Notes under the pieces: model-generated
What the model was told of the DNA's origin: nothing
Database searches by the model: none
Seen by the model: the letters and a program-made list of their open reading frames with translations, nothing else
Assembly: GCF_026212465.1 (NCBI RefSeq)
Contig: NC_080053.1
Location: 4,201,261 to 4,265,260 of the forward strand
Origin: Amaranthus tricolor
Taxonomy: Eukaryota; Streptophyta; Magnoliopsida; Caryophyllales; Amaranthaceae
Reading direction: 5' to 3'
DNA: 64,000 bases
Part shown: piece by piece, positions 34,612 through 50,100 of the stretch
How the letters are laid out: every line of letters starts with the position of its first letter
How positions within the stretch are numbered: the first letter of the stretch is position 1
Position numbers and translations under genes: made by a program

Positions 34612-37600
34612 CTAATTAGTATTACATGATGAAGTTGCAGCTAAATGATCAAGATACTCATCCACTGTGGTGTGTTTGACCTCAGGATATAGTTTAGTGG
34701 CTTCTACATCAATGGATGGCTCCAAATCAAAATTAGTTTGATCTCCTTTCACGAAGCTTGAGTAAGCAACTGCTAATATTAGTTTATTTAATGCATCCGA
34801 TTCATCTATGAAAAAGCCAAAAAATATATAATAATTAAATACATACTGTAAAATGATAAATAATAGTTTTTTATAACTTCGTCAAATGTCATGATTTTAT
34901 AAGATATTGTTTAGTTACATGACAAGAATAGTCGAAGTTGATAAAGATTCTTCTATTAAAAATCTAAACGTTAGTAATACATTAGTCTTTTTAAGGGTAC
35001 ATATCTACATATTACGGGGTGAGTGTTTTGTGTTAAATATATTACTCTATTAAATTGGTTATATTTTTTCGTAGTTAGTAATATGATTATTTTGAAAAAT
35101 ATTTAAAATTAACTATTAATTACCGTTCTAATTCACCCCAATTTATTTCATCAATTAATAATATGAAAAAACTTATTACAACAATTTATAATTACCTTTT
35201 TTAGTGCTTGGATGATTATATAAAAATTAATATCGATATTATAGGAAAACATTTAAATTTTAAATTTTAAAGACATTGGGTACGTAATATGAAAAATTTT
35301 ACCTACCGTGTAAAAAATGTATTTCAAATATAGAAATTTTAAGAAAATAATTAGAATAAAAATATTAATTTCTTTTTATAATTGACTCCTATATATTAGA
35401 GGAATCCTTTTATTTATTTTGATATCAAACTTATTAAAACAATCCATAATAATATTTTTTTTAGTGTATAGATTTTATTTCAATCTTAAAACAAAAAAGA
35501 GTACTATTTTTTTTAGTGTATATACATACCTTGAATATCCTTAAGAAGTTGTTCCTCTGTGATGTATTTACATGAAACAGTGTTGCCAATCTTATTCTCC
35601 CATAAAGACAAAAGCTGATTGGATGAGTAAATGTTGCCGTCGGGTCTAATATGAACAATCTTGTTTATGGTCCTTGGATCATTTATGGTTTTCATCGTGT
35701 ACGTGGCTATGTCTTCTTCCATGCTAAATATTGCTATATATGTGGATCAATTCACAAAAAAATTCCTCATCTTATTCTTCAACTAATAACATTTAGCACT
35801 AAAATAACTAAAATAATAAGGAACCACAATAAACAACTAAAATAACTTATTAATGCAATCACCATTAATTCCTCATTCTATAGTAATTAATAAATTAGTC
35901 AAATTAAAATCACAAAATAAATAAATAAACAAATAATGATTACCATTTTTTCATGATAAATGTGCAATGTCGTCATGAAACTCCAACTAAATTCAATTCA
36001 GCTTAATCAAAAGATAACATCAAAATAAATTGATTGTAACATTTGTTTGGACCAAAGTCGTTATTAATATATATAAGACTCGTGTTAAATATAAATTTTT
36101 TTGGCGAAATATTTCAATAACAAGGTTAAATTTTGGCGAAATATAGCTAAAAGTTCAATTAACTTTTTTTTTGAAATATGAGTAATATTTTCATTTTTAA
36201 ATGAGCACAATCTTGATATAAAAATAACTTCAAACTAATTACGGTACGGAGCTTTTGAGATTGAAAAGTTTAAACGATTGAATACTTTCGTAGTGCTTCA
36301 GCCACTCATATGATTGGACTGTACAAATCTAATATTTTTTTTAATTAAATATATTTTAAAAAAATTTTCTTTGTCCTTTGAATTTAATTAAACAAGTCAA
36401 TATATTGTAGAAAAAAATAATAGAAATTCATATAAAACATAATTACCAACCTTTTGAAGTTCCATCACCAAAGATGATAGCATGATCCATGGTTGAGGAT
36501 TGAATATCATATTGAAATAAGTAAGGAATACAAATACGTGCGAAATAATTGCTGCACACAATAGTGAATGGAATTCTTTCTTTTTCAATTGCTTGGCGAA
36601 TTACCATCTTAGCCTCAAATAGACTCTTTGCTGGACCAATGGCATTCACTCTTGCCCTACTCACATCCATTCCATATTCTGATGGAATAAATCTCTGAAA
36701 TTAATCAAAAATATAGTGTAATATTAGAATTGTAATCAAATGGTCATGTTTTACATTGAAAGTAATAAAAAAAATCTTTAAAATTATTATTTTATGTAGT
36801 TAACAATAAATTATTTGTTTATAAATGTCAATGAAAATTCATGAATGTTACACTTGGTTTTAGTGTGTTTTCATGAGATAACTAAAGAGTTATGGTTGAG
36901 TTTACACTTGGTTTATTTTGTATCTTCATTATCATTATGTTAATTGTTAATTGGAGCTGTTTTGGTATTTTTCATTACAATACTTAAATTATACTTCCTC
37001 TTTAATTTTTATTGCATTATACTTCCTCCTATTCATCTAATGTATTTTATTTGATTTTTCGTTATTTTATATGGTTAAATGGGACCACATGTAAAAGAAA
37101 AAGAGTGGCATTTTTAAATTTTTATAGGGTGAAAAAGTTAACGTAATCAAAATAGAAATGATACATATAGGGTGACTTGAACTAATAAGAAAATAAGATA
37201 CTTAGTATAAATAAGAGGGAATAGTTGACTTCGGTACTATTTATCAAGCAAATTGACTTTCATGTTGTCGGTAATCTATAAGTTAAAAAATAGTCATATG
37301 AGATCTTGTTTGAATCGTCTTGGATCATAGTGTATTAGTTTCTAATTTCCATAATTTTTTATATGTATAATTAGATATATTAAATTATTAATGATTGAAC
37401 TCGTACATTGAGGAGTGTGAAAAGGCAAACAGTGCAATTAAATAAGAACGGAAGAAGTATAATTTTTGGGGAAATTGTCAAAAATAAATCAATCGTTTTT
37501 GCTCGATCCGCTTAAAATATGTCCAAATATTGTTTGTTTTTAAATAAACTCATCTATTCGGTATAATTGCTGAAAATATATACAACTATTGTTTATTCAT

Positions 37601-40600
37601 GATTGTTTGACTTACAAAAAAAGCTTTGAAGATGATTATAAACAATAAGTGGATTCTATTTTTAGAAAATATATATAATTGATGGGTTTATTTAAAAAAA
37701 CATAAATAAATTTATTTTTAGTGGATCAAAGTAATGTTGATTTATTAATTGACAATTTTTCTTTATGTGTTTTCTCATAATTTTCCATTAGTACTTAATC
37801 ACATTCTATTAGTGATAAATGATAAGAATAAATTTTAGGAATAAAGAAATATAATATGAGTAGTAATACTATAATTATAAACTTTGTCAAATATTTTTTC
37901 TAGGTAAATTACCTGCTATTTTAATCATTCGATCCCTAAAAGTCTAAAACTAACATGAATAGTAAGTGTTATAATCAGAGCTACACTTCGCTTCTATTGT
38001 ACCAAAGTCGTCCATTAGCCAAGGAAAAGTGTGATATCGCTCAACGCTCCATATTTTTTAAGGCTAAAAAAATTTATTTTTATATATAACTTTAATATTG
38101 ATATTAATTTGAATTAAATTTAGATATAATTTATATTTTTTATTAAGTAATTTGACTAAGTAGTATCTTTTTTTTAAAAAAGAATAAAATATCAATAATA
38201 AAAACAAAATAAATATTATCTAATTATTACGCCTTATATTTTAAGAAACTTTTATATTTCACTGCAGCATAAAAAAAATGAATTAATTGTATTTTGTTTA
38301 AATTTCGCAATGTGGAGTATATAACTCCACAACCACATCACATGAAAAGAAGACTCAAACTTTAGTCGGTTGGTTCTTTGATATACAACAAAAAACTCAC
38401 AAAAAACTCACAAATAAGTGTATTGGATTTTATAAGCGTTGTTTTACGTTTTATATGATAATATTACTGAATTGAGGTATTAAATATATTTTAGCTCTAG
38501 GTTCTAGACAAATGTGTATCTTTTTTTTAAAGAATCCTAGTAATTTATTGATAAAAATATCATATGACATCTACAACAGAGTAACAGTCAATCAAATACA
38601 TAACAATATTAATCAAATAAAATTTCATATAAAAAAGTCAAGATAGAAAAGATCCTATTTATTCCAAAACAAATGTGTACCTTAGCTAAGGTTAAAAACC
38701 GCTCTACGTATAATATATAGACTCTTTGGTTCAATATCAATATCATCCACTAGTCTAACATATACAACTATATTTTCTAAGAAAATACTTACTATCATAC
38801 TTAAAATGTTTTTGTTAATTGAAGTATATGCTAAGACTTGTTTTATACTCTGATAAATTGCAATAATGAGTACAAGTTTAGTAATTTTTTTTCATAAATT
38901 AACATGTTAATTTGGTTTGAATTAATATAAATACATTTTGATTTGATTTGATGTGATTTGAAAAAGTTAATATTTTTAAATATGTATATTATTTAAAAAT
39001 TTTTTATTTTATCTAGTAGCATTCTTTTAAATAATACTAGAAAAAACTGGTCAAATTCAAACCCACCAATCAAGTCTGAATGGCTACCAACCAAATAGGT
39101 ACTAAAGCTATTTTGGTCGGTTCCAAATCAATTGGTAGCTAATTTAGTCGGTTGCCTTTTTACCAAACATGGTCAGAAGGTGTTGTCAGATCATGGGCTT
39201 AGATTTGGGATGGTGGCTGATTGAATTGGGCTTGGATTTCATTGAGTTTGGGAGGGTGGTGAGTTAAGTGTCTAGGTATGGGCACGGTGTTGGTAGTTGT
39301 GAACGTGGGTACGTGTTAATTATTCAATTATAGTCGAAATTTTTGTTCGTTTGTGTTAAATAGTGTTCAATATTAGTTATGCTAATAGTTGGTAATTATT
39401 TTTTTAGTAAAGATTATCGTAAAAAATATATTTTTTTACTTTTTTCCTATAATAATACCAACTTGAGGGGTTAAAAAAAAATATATTTTAAAATTTAAAA
39501 TAACCAACCCCTTTCCTTCCCCTACCGTGCACCACCATAGTCACCTTTCCCACCGCAGCCTCGCTATCCAGAGCAATCGCCCTCCACTAACAAAGTCGCT
39601 GCAAACAACAAAACCACCACCACTCCGAACACATACGCATCACCACTTAAAATTCGCAAAACGGTACCCCCCCTCCCCGCTACAAATAGTGAAACCACCT
39701 TAAATCATTGCTGTCAATCGCGAATTCGACCTAGTGGTCGTTCATAGGTGTTTGTATGAGAAAATCTTGAAATCACCCTCCCTCGTTGTCGTCAATCGAG
39801 ATAACTGAGAGTTCGAATTAAGCGAGATACACTACAAAAAAAAAAAAAAGGAAAAGAGCGAGGGTATCCCGAGCCACTCGAAAAATGGGCGACGTTTATT
39901 TCATGGACGCCAAAAGCAAAACAAACTCCAGCGCGTCGTTAAATCGAACGAGCCGGGCGATGACATTACCCGTCGCCTCACAAACCAGTACTGGGCGATG
40001 ACACCTTTCGTCGCCAGCCTATCGCTAACTCCTTCTCCTCTATGGCGACGTAATAGGCTGTTCCTAAAGCCAATGCTACACTTATATTTATTAATTATTA
40101 TATATTTATTATTGAGTATTGCGTTTAATATTTAATTAATATATTAAATGTATAAAATGTATAATAAATTAGATCAATTAAAGACTGTAATTTAAGCGAT
40201 CTAGTGTCTTTAGTCGATAGGTCATCAATTTAATTATTTAATAATCCGACTATCAACCGATCTTATTCTAGGTCGCCAATTAATTTTTTTGTAGCAAAAT
40301 AATAGAATGATATAAATTTTGTGGAGAAAAAATAATAAAATTATTATAATGATGATTTAATACCAACATTTAATCAAAATGTTATTGAGAGTGTTTAGCT
40401 TTTGAACTTACAAATTAGAAACTAGAAGCTTTGGCTTATATAAAAAGTAAAATATATAAAAATAAAAGACAAAAATGATATACCTTGATGTTACCTGCCT
40501 CTTTAATAGCGGCTAATATCTTGATTTGATCTTGAATGAGTATGTTAGAGTGTGAACGGTGACCAACTGCAGATATCACAACATCTACTTTTTTCATTGC

Positions 40601-41239
40601 TTTTACTAGGCTTTCATGATCATATATGTCTCCCTGCATTCATAATCATTATTTAACTTTATTTATTAATACACCCTTTACAAATAGGGTCTTATTAAAC
40701 ATCGTCATCTCTTTTTATTTTATCGCCATCTTCCTATGAAATTATAAATTTGTCCTTGGAGTTTAAAAAATTACGAAATTGCCACTGGACTTAAAATTGC
40801 TTAACAAATGTAAATCACACTTAATAACACTGTTATCACTTTAATCCCGAACATTTTTATCGCAATCCTATATATATTGAATTTTCAGACGCGTTCTTGT
40901 ATGATGTACGAATTCAAACACGGTACTATCTCTCTAAAAACGTTCTTCGGTTTTAAACAAGCTGTTAGTTGTAATCGATTAACTATGGCTAACGAAAGCG
41001 ACTATGAATCAGATCCGGTACGTTCATTTTTCGATTTGAATCGGTGTAATTTAAAAAAAGATAAAGAAGAAGTTGCAAAAACTGGGCGAATAGACCATCT
41101 GACCATGGTTCAGTCGCAGAAAACTGGGCGATTGGACTATGGTTCAGTCGCCCAGTTTTGTGCGACTGAGTTTGTGCGATTATATTTTTTTAAATTTTTT
41201 TAATTTTTTAAAATTTTTTTTATTTACATATTATTTATT

Positions 41240-41287
<48 letters not shown>

Positions 41288-41335
41288 TGTATTTTTTTTA
41301 TTCTTCTTCTTCTTCTTCTTCTTCTTCTTCTTCTT

Positions 41336-41401
<66 letters not shown>

Positions 41402-41430
41402 ACTATTATTATTATTATTATTATTATTAC

Positions 41431-41488
<58 letters not shown>

Positions 41489-44111
41489 TTTATTAATTTT
41501 TGTTATTATTATTATTTATATTTTTATTATTAATGTAAGTAATTTATATTATTTTTATTTCAAATTTGCAGGAGTTTGAAAACTTCGGAGATAACGTAGA
41601 TTACTCCGGTAGTTTTGTTACGGATAAGAAATTTGTTTCCTTAGATGAATTACATAGTTGGGCGGATGCGATAGCAATAACAATTGGTTTTCAATTTACA
41701 CGTGCTTCTTATAAACAAAAAGAAGGACGTTCTAGAGTTAGTGTGTATTTAAGATGTCACCGCTATGGTAATATCAGGGGTAATTTACATAATTTAGATA
41801 ATGCTGCCCGACCTGGTTCTAAAAGTAGAAGTTGTGGGTGTAAATTTTTTATTGTAGCAAGTAGTCGTAAACCAAGAGAAAAACCTTGGACGGTAAGGGT
41901 GTGTCCTGGTGAAAAAGGAAGACATAACCATCCGTTCTTAGTGTACATAGATGGTCATGTAAGGGCAAATAGGATCAATGAAGATATTCGGGAGCACCTA
42001 CTCCATGCCTCCAAGTACACAGACGAAGAAGCAAACGTCAAGGAGTAGGTACCGTGTGCCGGTCGCACAACCTTGGTTGGTCTCATAGGAGGGGGGGAAT
42101 AGGTTGCACAAAGCCGACCTGTCGCACTGTCCGCTCCGGCATATACACCTCAATGATATCAAAGCAAGTGGTACCCCCGATGAAGGTGGTGCGTGGGTGC
42201 TCATTCAGCAAGGCCCTTGGAGCAGTCATGTACGGAGTCCATTCCACCTGCACACAGGCCAAGTTAACAAATATAAATAATCTAAAATTAAAATAACATG
42301 CATAAGAAGGTGTGATGTGATGTACAATACCTGAGTTTCCGTTATGGACTCAAGTATACCACGATAGTCCCTCAGCTTGTTGACCTCACGGGAAGGCTTT
42401 GGCGTGGACCACATCTCCGCCCTAATCTTATTAGACACGTCTGCTCGGCGAGGATGAGGGCGAAAAGCGGGAAAGTACTCATAGATTCATGTCTGGAGCA
42501 ATGTCAAGCAACACGCAATGGTCTTGCAACCAGCCCTAGATGCCATTCCTAGCTGCCGATACATGTAGGCCAAGGTCACCGCACCCCAGGCGATCTCATC
42601 CTAATCGACGTTCACGGCAAGTATCGCGTGAGGTCACATGCCGGTTCTGGACTTATCCGCCAGTAGGGTAAAGCCGACAATAGCCATGTAGTAGGCTGTC
42701 AACTGGGTATGCATGGCCTGGGACCTATGACACAGCTGCATCAGTTCAACAACGTTCACGCAGCCGCTGGTGAATACACCTCTCTGCCGTAGCTCAGACA
42801 TGGGCTCCCCGAACAGATTGGTGATACCGACCTGCCACTCCACCTCAGAAAGCTCAGCCGGTAGAGAACCTTCAATAGCAATGCCCAATATGCGTTGCAC
42901 GTCATGCAACATAATCGTCATCTCCCCCCATGGCATGTGGAAGGTGTTCGTATCCGGCTGCCACCTCTCCACAAAGGCCGATATCAAAGCACAGTCGATG
43001 TGCTGGTGCATAATGTACGGTAGACGACCGAGGGGAGTAGCAGGTAGAACATCGTACAGCGCATCGGTTATATCCCTCAGACCGATGATGGCCTCCAACA
43101 GTCTCTTCCTACTACGGCATTATAGAACTGGAGGCGTACGCTCGGAGCCGTCAAAAATAAGTTTAGCTATGTGCCCCCCATAGCTAGGTATCAATCGCGT
43201 AACTGTCGACCCCCCGGGCTGAGGCGATGTGACTAACCAGTCCGTGCCAGCGGACTGTGAGCGTCTGCTCCCCCGTGGCGGTTCATTATCGACGTGACTA
43301 CGTCCGGCGCGCTCAGATGCGCTTGAAGAACTAGGGCCGGTACGTGCGAATCTCTCGTCGGACCCCCGGACAACAGTCCACTCCACTGGGCGAATAACAT
43401 CGCCTACGTACTCAACATCATCAGCATCATCATTATCGCTAGAAACCCCCCAACTACTCTGGAGGCTGCTAGCCTAGTCATCAAAAGGGGTTCGCACTAG
43501 GTCCAGCACACTCGACCTTTGGGCCATACTGTGTCTGACAGCCTCTTCCTACCTAACCCTCCTAGCAGAACCCGTTACACCCCCCTCATGAGGGTCCCCT
43601 CTGAGCAGGGTAGGCCTAGAACTATTACCGCTCAACAAGTGTCTAAAAAAACCCTTTCCTTTTCCTTGATTACCAGTCATTTACTACACTTTTTTGATAA
43701 TTTAAGTAAATATTAATAATAAATCAACATAATCAAACGTTATGTTAAATTAACCACATGAACAAAAAACAATAATTAATTAGCAACAACAAAATTTAAC
43801 TAATCATTATCAATAAATATAATGTTACAACATATTTATTATTATTATTATTTATTATTATTATTATTATTGTATTTAATTTTTTAAATTGACAATAATC
43901 ATAATAATAATAATAACAATATTAACAAAGATAATAACATTAATAATAATCATAACAATAATAACACAAACAATAATAATAATCATAACACTAATAACAA
44001 AAACAATAATTAAAAATAAAATTAAGGGAAAATTTAATAACATTAACAATAACAACAACAACAACATCACCAACAATAATAATAAAAATAATATTCAAAA
44101 GAATATAAAAA

Positions 44112-44181
<70 letters not shown>

Positions 44182-47100
44182 CATATTTAAAATAATAAAT
44201 TAATAATTAAAACAAAAATAAAAATTTAATAATAATAAGAATAACAATCACTATAATAATAATATAATAGTAAAAATAATAATAATAACAGTAATAATAA
44301 TAATAATAATAACAATAATAATATAAATAAAAATAATAATTATTATTCTTAAAAACAAAAAAAAAATAAATAAAAACAAACAGTCGCCACCAACAACAAT
44401 AATAAAAATAATATTCAAGAAAATATAAAAAAGTTAAAAATAATAATAATTATTATTATTATAATAAACATATTTAAAATAATAAATTAATAATTAAAAT
44501 AAAAATAAAAATTTAATAATAATAATAACAATCACAATAATAATAACAATAATAATAATAATAATAACAGGAATAATAATAACAATAATAATATAAATAA
44601 AAATAATAACAATTATTCATAAAAAATGGAAAAAAAAAAATTATAAATCAGTCGCAGAAAAATCCGCGACCTAGTAGCGGTTCAGTCGCAGGAAAAATCG
44701 CGGCTAGACCACGGTTCAGTTGCACGTTTTGTGCGACTGATCCGCGGTCCAGCCGCGGTTTTTCTTGCGACTAAACCGCTGCTGGGTCGCGGATTTTTCT
44801 GCGACTTCCTCCTTTTAAAAAAAAATTAAAATAATACGATTCGAAAATAAATTACCTCTATTAATTGTTTGCGGATTGAATTTCTTAGTTTTTGCTCCAA
44901 AAATTTGATGTTGTAAGATTGTTTTTTGAGTGTTATAAGAAAAGTTTTTAGTGAGATTGGGGTATATATATATATAGGAAATTTTAAGTCCAGTGGCAAA
45001 ATCGTAATTTTTTAAAATTTAGGGGCAAATTCGTAATTTCAATAGGAAGGAGCGTGACGATAAAATGAAAATGATGGCGATGTTTAAGGATCGGCTACAA
45101 TATAGTTGTCGTTAACACATCATAACGATCTTATTTTCATATAAATATTATTTTTCATTGAGTTCCTTCTATTTACATCAACATTTTTAATGAATTAGTC
45201 GATGGTATCTCTATAATTAATTTATTCAATATGATTAGCTACTTTGATTCCCATGTTAATCACCTATAATATCTACAATAAAATGATTTCTACAATTTAA
45301 TTATTGTTAGGTGTAAGTATTGTATTTTGTCCATTAAATTAAATCCAAGCTAGTCAAAAGTACTAAGACTTGGTGGGAAAGGATCCATACAAACACGTTC
45401 AATGAAACTAGGGTTGTAAATTCGGTTACTCTATCGGGTTTTGAATCGGATTTTATTGGTTCGGGTTTTCCCAGGTAATTCAACGCTTCGAATCGGGTGG
45501 ATTCAGTTACGGGTCTAATCGAGTATGGGTCTATATCGGGTTAATACCACACTAGGTCGTTTTCGGTTTCTGATTAGGCCAAATTCGGTTTGGATTTGTA
45601 TCGGGTTCGATTAATACAGTTCGAATCTAGATCGGCTATATACTGTAGGTCGAATCGAGTTTGGTTAAACTATGTGTCGGGTCATTTTTTGTTTTAGGTT
45701 AGCATCAAGTCGGGTTATTTTGGGTTCGGGTTAACTTCGGATTGATTATATCGTTTTTGAGTTGGGCATTCAGTTATTCTTCAGATTTGGGTCGGTTAAA
45801 ATTCAATGCAGTTGAGTTTATGTGGATTGAACTTTATTTTTATTATACAATTTATTCAAGTTGCAATCGTTTGTGATTGGAGCATGACGAGCTGTAGTTG
45901 GTTAATTAAGTTGTCGGTTATTAGACAAATTTGGTTCAGCCTAAGATAAAGTCGATAAGATTTGATTGTGGGCCTATATTTACTGTTTAATTTTAACTAA
46001 ATTAATCTTGATTTAATTGAATCAAATTTATATTAGTTGAATTAAACTTGATACAGTTGAATCAAACTATATTTAGATGAACAAAACTTGATTTAGTTAT
46101 TTTTTGCTAAATAATTTGATTTAGCTTAATCAAACTTTTTTTGTTGAACTAAGCTTGATTTAGCTAAATCAAACTTTTATTTATCTAAACCAAACTTGAT
46201 TAAGCTGAAGAAAACTTATTCTTAGCTAAACTATACTTGATGCAGTTGAATCAAACTATTTTTTAGATGAATAAAACTTAATGTAGCTGAACCAAACTTA
46301 AGTTTAGCCGAAAAGATTTGATTCAGTTGAATCCAACATTTGTTTTTCCAAAACCGAAATTGTTTTAGCTAAACAAACTTACACATATAAATTTATAGTT
46401 CTTTTACCTTATATGATCTCATCAATTTTAATTTTATATATTCTCTTTAATCTATAAATATCCCACTATTTTAATTTACTATGCTCATTTTATTAGTCTT
46501 TGTGCCAAAAGCTAATAAGGCTATATGACTGAGACAACGTTTATAATAATAATAATAATAATAAATAATAAATATGAGATTATTATCAAAAATAAAATAA
46601 AATATAATTAGTAAAAAAATTAAAATAAAAAGTGACACAGAATAAAAGGATGGGATAAAGGACAAACTATACATCCCAAGTTTGTCCCTTATTCTTTCCT
46701 TAGTCTAGCTCATAATAAAAAATATAAAAATGCAACGATCTTTTAGTATGGTGAAAGGACCCTGAAATTGTCAATTGGTACAAAGGATTATAACAGTTTT
46801 CAGAAAAAATTCATAAAACTGAATAAGACGCATGGCATCTTCGCCTTCAACCGTTACCGTTCCCACTTTCATTCCCACTATTCCACCCCCTAAAAACCAC
46901 CTCCTTAAAAATATTATAGTTACTAATTGCTCACGATTTGATAATTTTTGTCAATTGCAAATTAGGTCAAATACAAGTTTCGAGTCATTTCGGATGGAAT
47001 TATGTCAAGTGCTTATCGAGTTAAAGAGGGGTTTGAGTTGCAATAGGACGGGTGCAAATTGAGTTCGGTTAACCACATTGTCAGGTTAATCTTGGACGTA

Positions 47101-50100
47101 GATTGTGGGTCGTTTCGGGTGGGATTATGTCGAGTACTTATCGGGTTAAAGGCGGGTTGGAGTTGTATCAGGTCGGGTGCAAATCGAGTTCGGTTAACCA
47201 TATTGTCGGGTTAATCTCGGGTATGGGTTGTGCTCAAGTTGGGTGCCGGTCGATTATGGGTCTAAAATAATTGGGTACATGTTGGGTTACGGGTCAACAT
47301 CAGGTCGAGTTTCGGTCGATTACAGGTCCCCGCACCTCGGGTCAACCAACAGGTCGAATACAGGTCGATTTCAGACGGTATTACAGGTCAGGTCTATTTT
47401 TTTACATCTCTAATTGAAACTATTGATTTCCCATCTAGCTACCAAGTGAGCTAGAGAGTTACTATTTTTACAAACAAAACTAATATTAAAGTCAACAAAA
47501 GGACTGGGACAAAGGAAAAATACTTTGATAAACAAGAAAAACAAAGGAGCAGTACCCTTGAAGCCCCTAGCAATGTTGGAGATCACATATTTGACAAGTC
47601 TCCTTCAAGTTGAATTTTGTTGTAACTAAGCCTTAAAGCCAATTCCAAACTATACAAAGTTTGTAGCTTCACTACACTCCACACTCTATTGATTATTAAA
47701 CCTTCAGACCCCCAACATCAATTAGCCCTTCCGCTTCATCTCGAATCTCAACCTTTGAACCTCTTATATGCACACCCACAAACGCATCAAAATTAACTTT
47801 AATCCATTCAATTTTTGGCACATATCATGACTGATAAATGCCCAAGTTGGACCCCATGCATTAGGTAGCAGCTTGCTTTTATGAGTTGTGTACTGCTGGG
47901 TAAGAGAAACAAATTTAGCTGCTGTTTGGGAAAGATCCACTTTAACAGCATGATCGAAGAGCCATGAACATAAGTCAAAAAACGAGGACTTTCTAGCCTC
48001 ATCAATAAGACTAGCATCAAGATTTTGGACCCAGAAAGATCTGAGACAAGGACAATCCACCAGAGCATGAAGAATAGATTTAGGAGCAGTAGAGTATCTA
48101 GAGAAATTGGAAGAAGGGATGCATTTGTTGTTGAAACAAACCTCATTAACCGCAAGGGAGCCTTTATAAGCTCTCCTAAGAAAATGGTTGGGGTTTGGAG
48201 GACTCGAGACATTCTAGACATAGTCCTAGTATTTGTTGAGAGGAGAGCACACACTGTGGGCATTAACTTGCAGAATCCGTCATACCAAGTCTATACCCAG
48301 ATTTAACCGAGTACAAACCATCTTTGTTCTGCCATCAGAACAATCTGTCAGTACAGAAATGAGACGAGAGAGAAAGAGAAAGAATAACATCACATGTTTG
48401 TTTGTCGAACTTACTTAGCCCCCCATATGCTCTATCAAAATCAATGCGATCAGTAACAGGAAAATTGCCAGAAGTAATCAAACTATGATCCTGACCACAA
48501 AAGGAGTAACCCAATTGGATCTATCTATCTTTAAGAGCGGAGACAGAAGATCCATTACCTATACACCATCCTAAGCCCTCGATCAGCTGAGACTTAGCTT
48601 CCCATATACTACTCCAAATTTAGCTAGGATCATACCTCTCCTCGCCTTTAAGAAGTCAGAAATTTTAAAATGTCTTGCTTTGAATATGACAAGAGCCATT
48701 GTTTACTCCTTCTAATAGTCTCCAGGCTTGCTTAGCAAGAAGAGCCTGGTTAAAAACTTTTTGAGTCCCCAAAAATCCATTCCCCGTTTCATTTTGGGCA
48801 AGCATAATTTAACCCAACTATGCCAGTGCACCTTAATACTACCCTCTATCGAACCCCACCGAAATTTGGCCATAAGAAAGTGATCAAACAAGAGATATTA
48901 CAATTCTCAAATCATTCACATTAATATATCAGATAAGAAAATAAATTATATTTTAACATTTTTCAGCAATCAATTTTTAATTTCAATTCCGCCTTTTTAT
49001 CCTCAAATTCATCACATTTCCATGTAACTAACGCCCCCTTAATTTATACCTTTAATTTAAAAAAAAACAAAGTCAAAACCAATATAATTGACCAATATTT
49101 TTTTTAAATACAAATTATTGTGAAAGACAATATCTCCGAAAGATACATAAAAAATAGGTTAAATAACACAATTAATACAAATTAAAGAGAAAATAAAAAT
49201 GTGAAGTTCTTGTTTTGATGTCGTCTCTCAAAGAGACGGTCTCTCACAAAAATAATTGTTGTTTAAATTATCAAATGTAATTACCCCTTTATCATTATCA
49301 GCTAATAACTATAACCCATTACTTAATTATTCAATTATCCCAACCTAATTTTTCAGCCAATAATGATAAAAGATTTTCATCAAATAATAAGTGTTACTAT
49401 ATAATTTTTTATTTCCAATTTCCATTAACAAATAAGTTGCATATTAAGCTTAGAAATGTCTAATAGTTGTTTTTTGATCAAGAAATTTAATTTTAGTCTT
49501 CATATCTAATTATATATTTATACTTGTTCAAATTAATTGATATTTTCGACTGTAACAATATACTACTTTGAATTTAAAATATTGGTTCCAATTTTCTATA
49601 TCAAGAGGGTACTATGTAAAACATTATACTACCTTCTATTCTGCTTACGTGTCCTATTTCTTTTTATGGTCAAGTCACCTTAATTGTCTCATTTCTATTT
49701 TTGGTATGGGTTTTTGACTTATATGTTCTTAGTAACTTTATCATATTTTCAATTATACCCTCCATTATCCATACTAATTTTCCTTTCTTACATTAAAAAA
49801 ACCCATAATACCACTCTCTTTTCTACCCTTAGGGTCCCACTTTTGACTCTCCTTAAAATCCGTGAAAAATCAAATGAGACTCCTATGGTGAATAGAAGGG
49901 AGTATCACTTTTCCTTAGCTATACATAGCTAATATACATATATTTTCAAGAGTGAAAAGACTCAAGTGGAGTTGCCACCTAATTGATTTGCAACGTATAT
50001 ACCTTTGCAAATATATACCATTTGATCCAAACACTAAGGCATAAATTAATGTTAGAGGATAAAAGAAGAGAAAAGGAATTATAGTAAAATGAAAATCAAA

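Larger units (their letters stand above)
40687..45095. mobile_element. MULE-like TIR element carrying FAR1-type and PMD genes (internally deleted)
   Basis: A 4409-bp element in reductase intron 1. The terminal inverted repeats are about 110 bp (left starts GGGTCTTATTAAACATCG; reverse complement of the right starts GCCGATCCTTAAACATCG; both reach GCCACTGGACTTAAAA about 100 bp in). The flanks are TACAAATA and TACAATAT, a degenerate target duplication. Inside are a FAR1-type gene on + and a PMD gene on - facing each other, plus hairpin repeats near both ends. No DDE transposase core remains. FAR1-type zinc fingers, long TIRs and PMD genes are all known from Mutator-like elements; the 8-bp target seen in the sister copies would also suit hAT, so the superfamily is not proven. 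Confidence 0.85.

Noticed and set aside
42770..43183. 137-codon frame on +
   Set aside because: Antisense shadow of the PMD pseudogene, which shows family-specific conservation on -.
43889..44203. Asn/Ile-rich frame on +
   Set aside because: Translation of an AAT-rich low-complexity stretch between the PMD gene and the right terminus of the TIR element.
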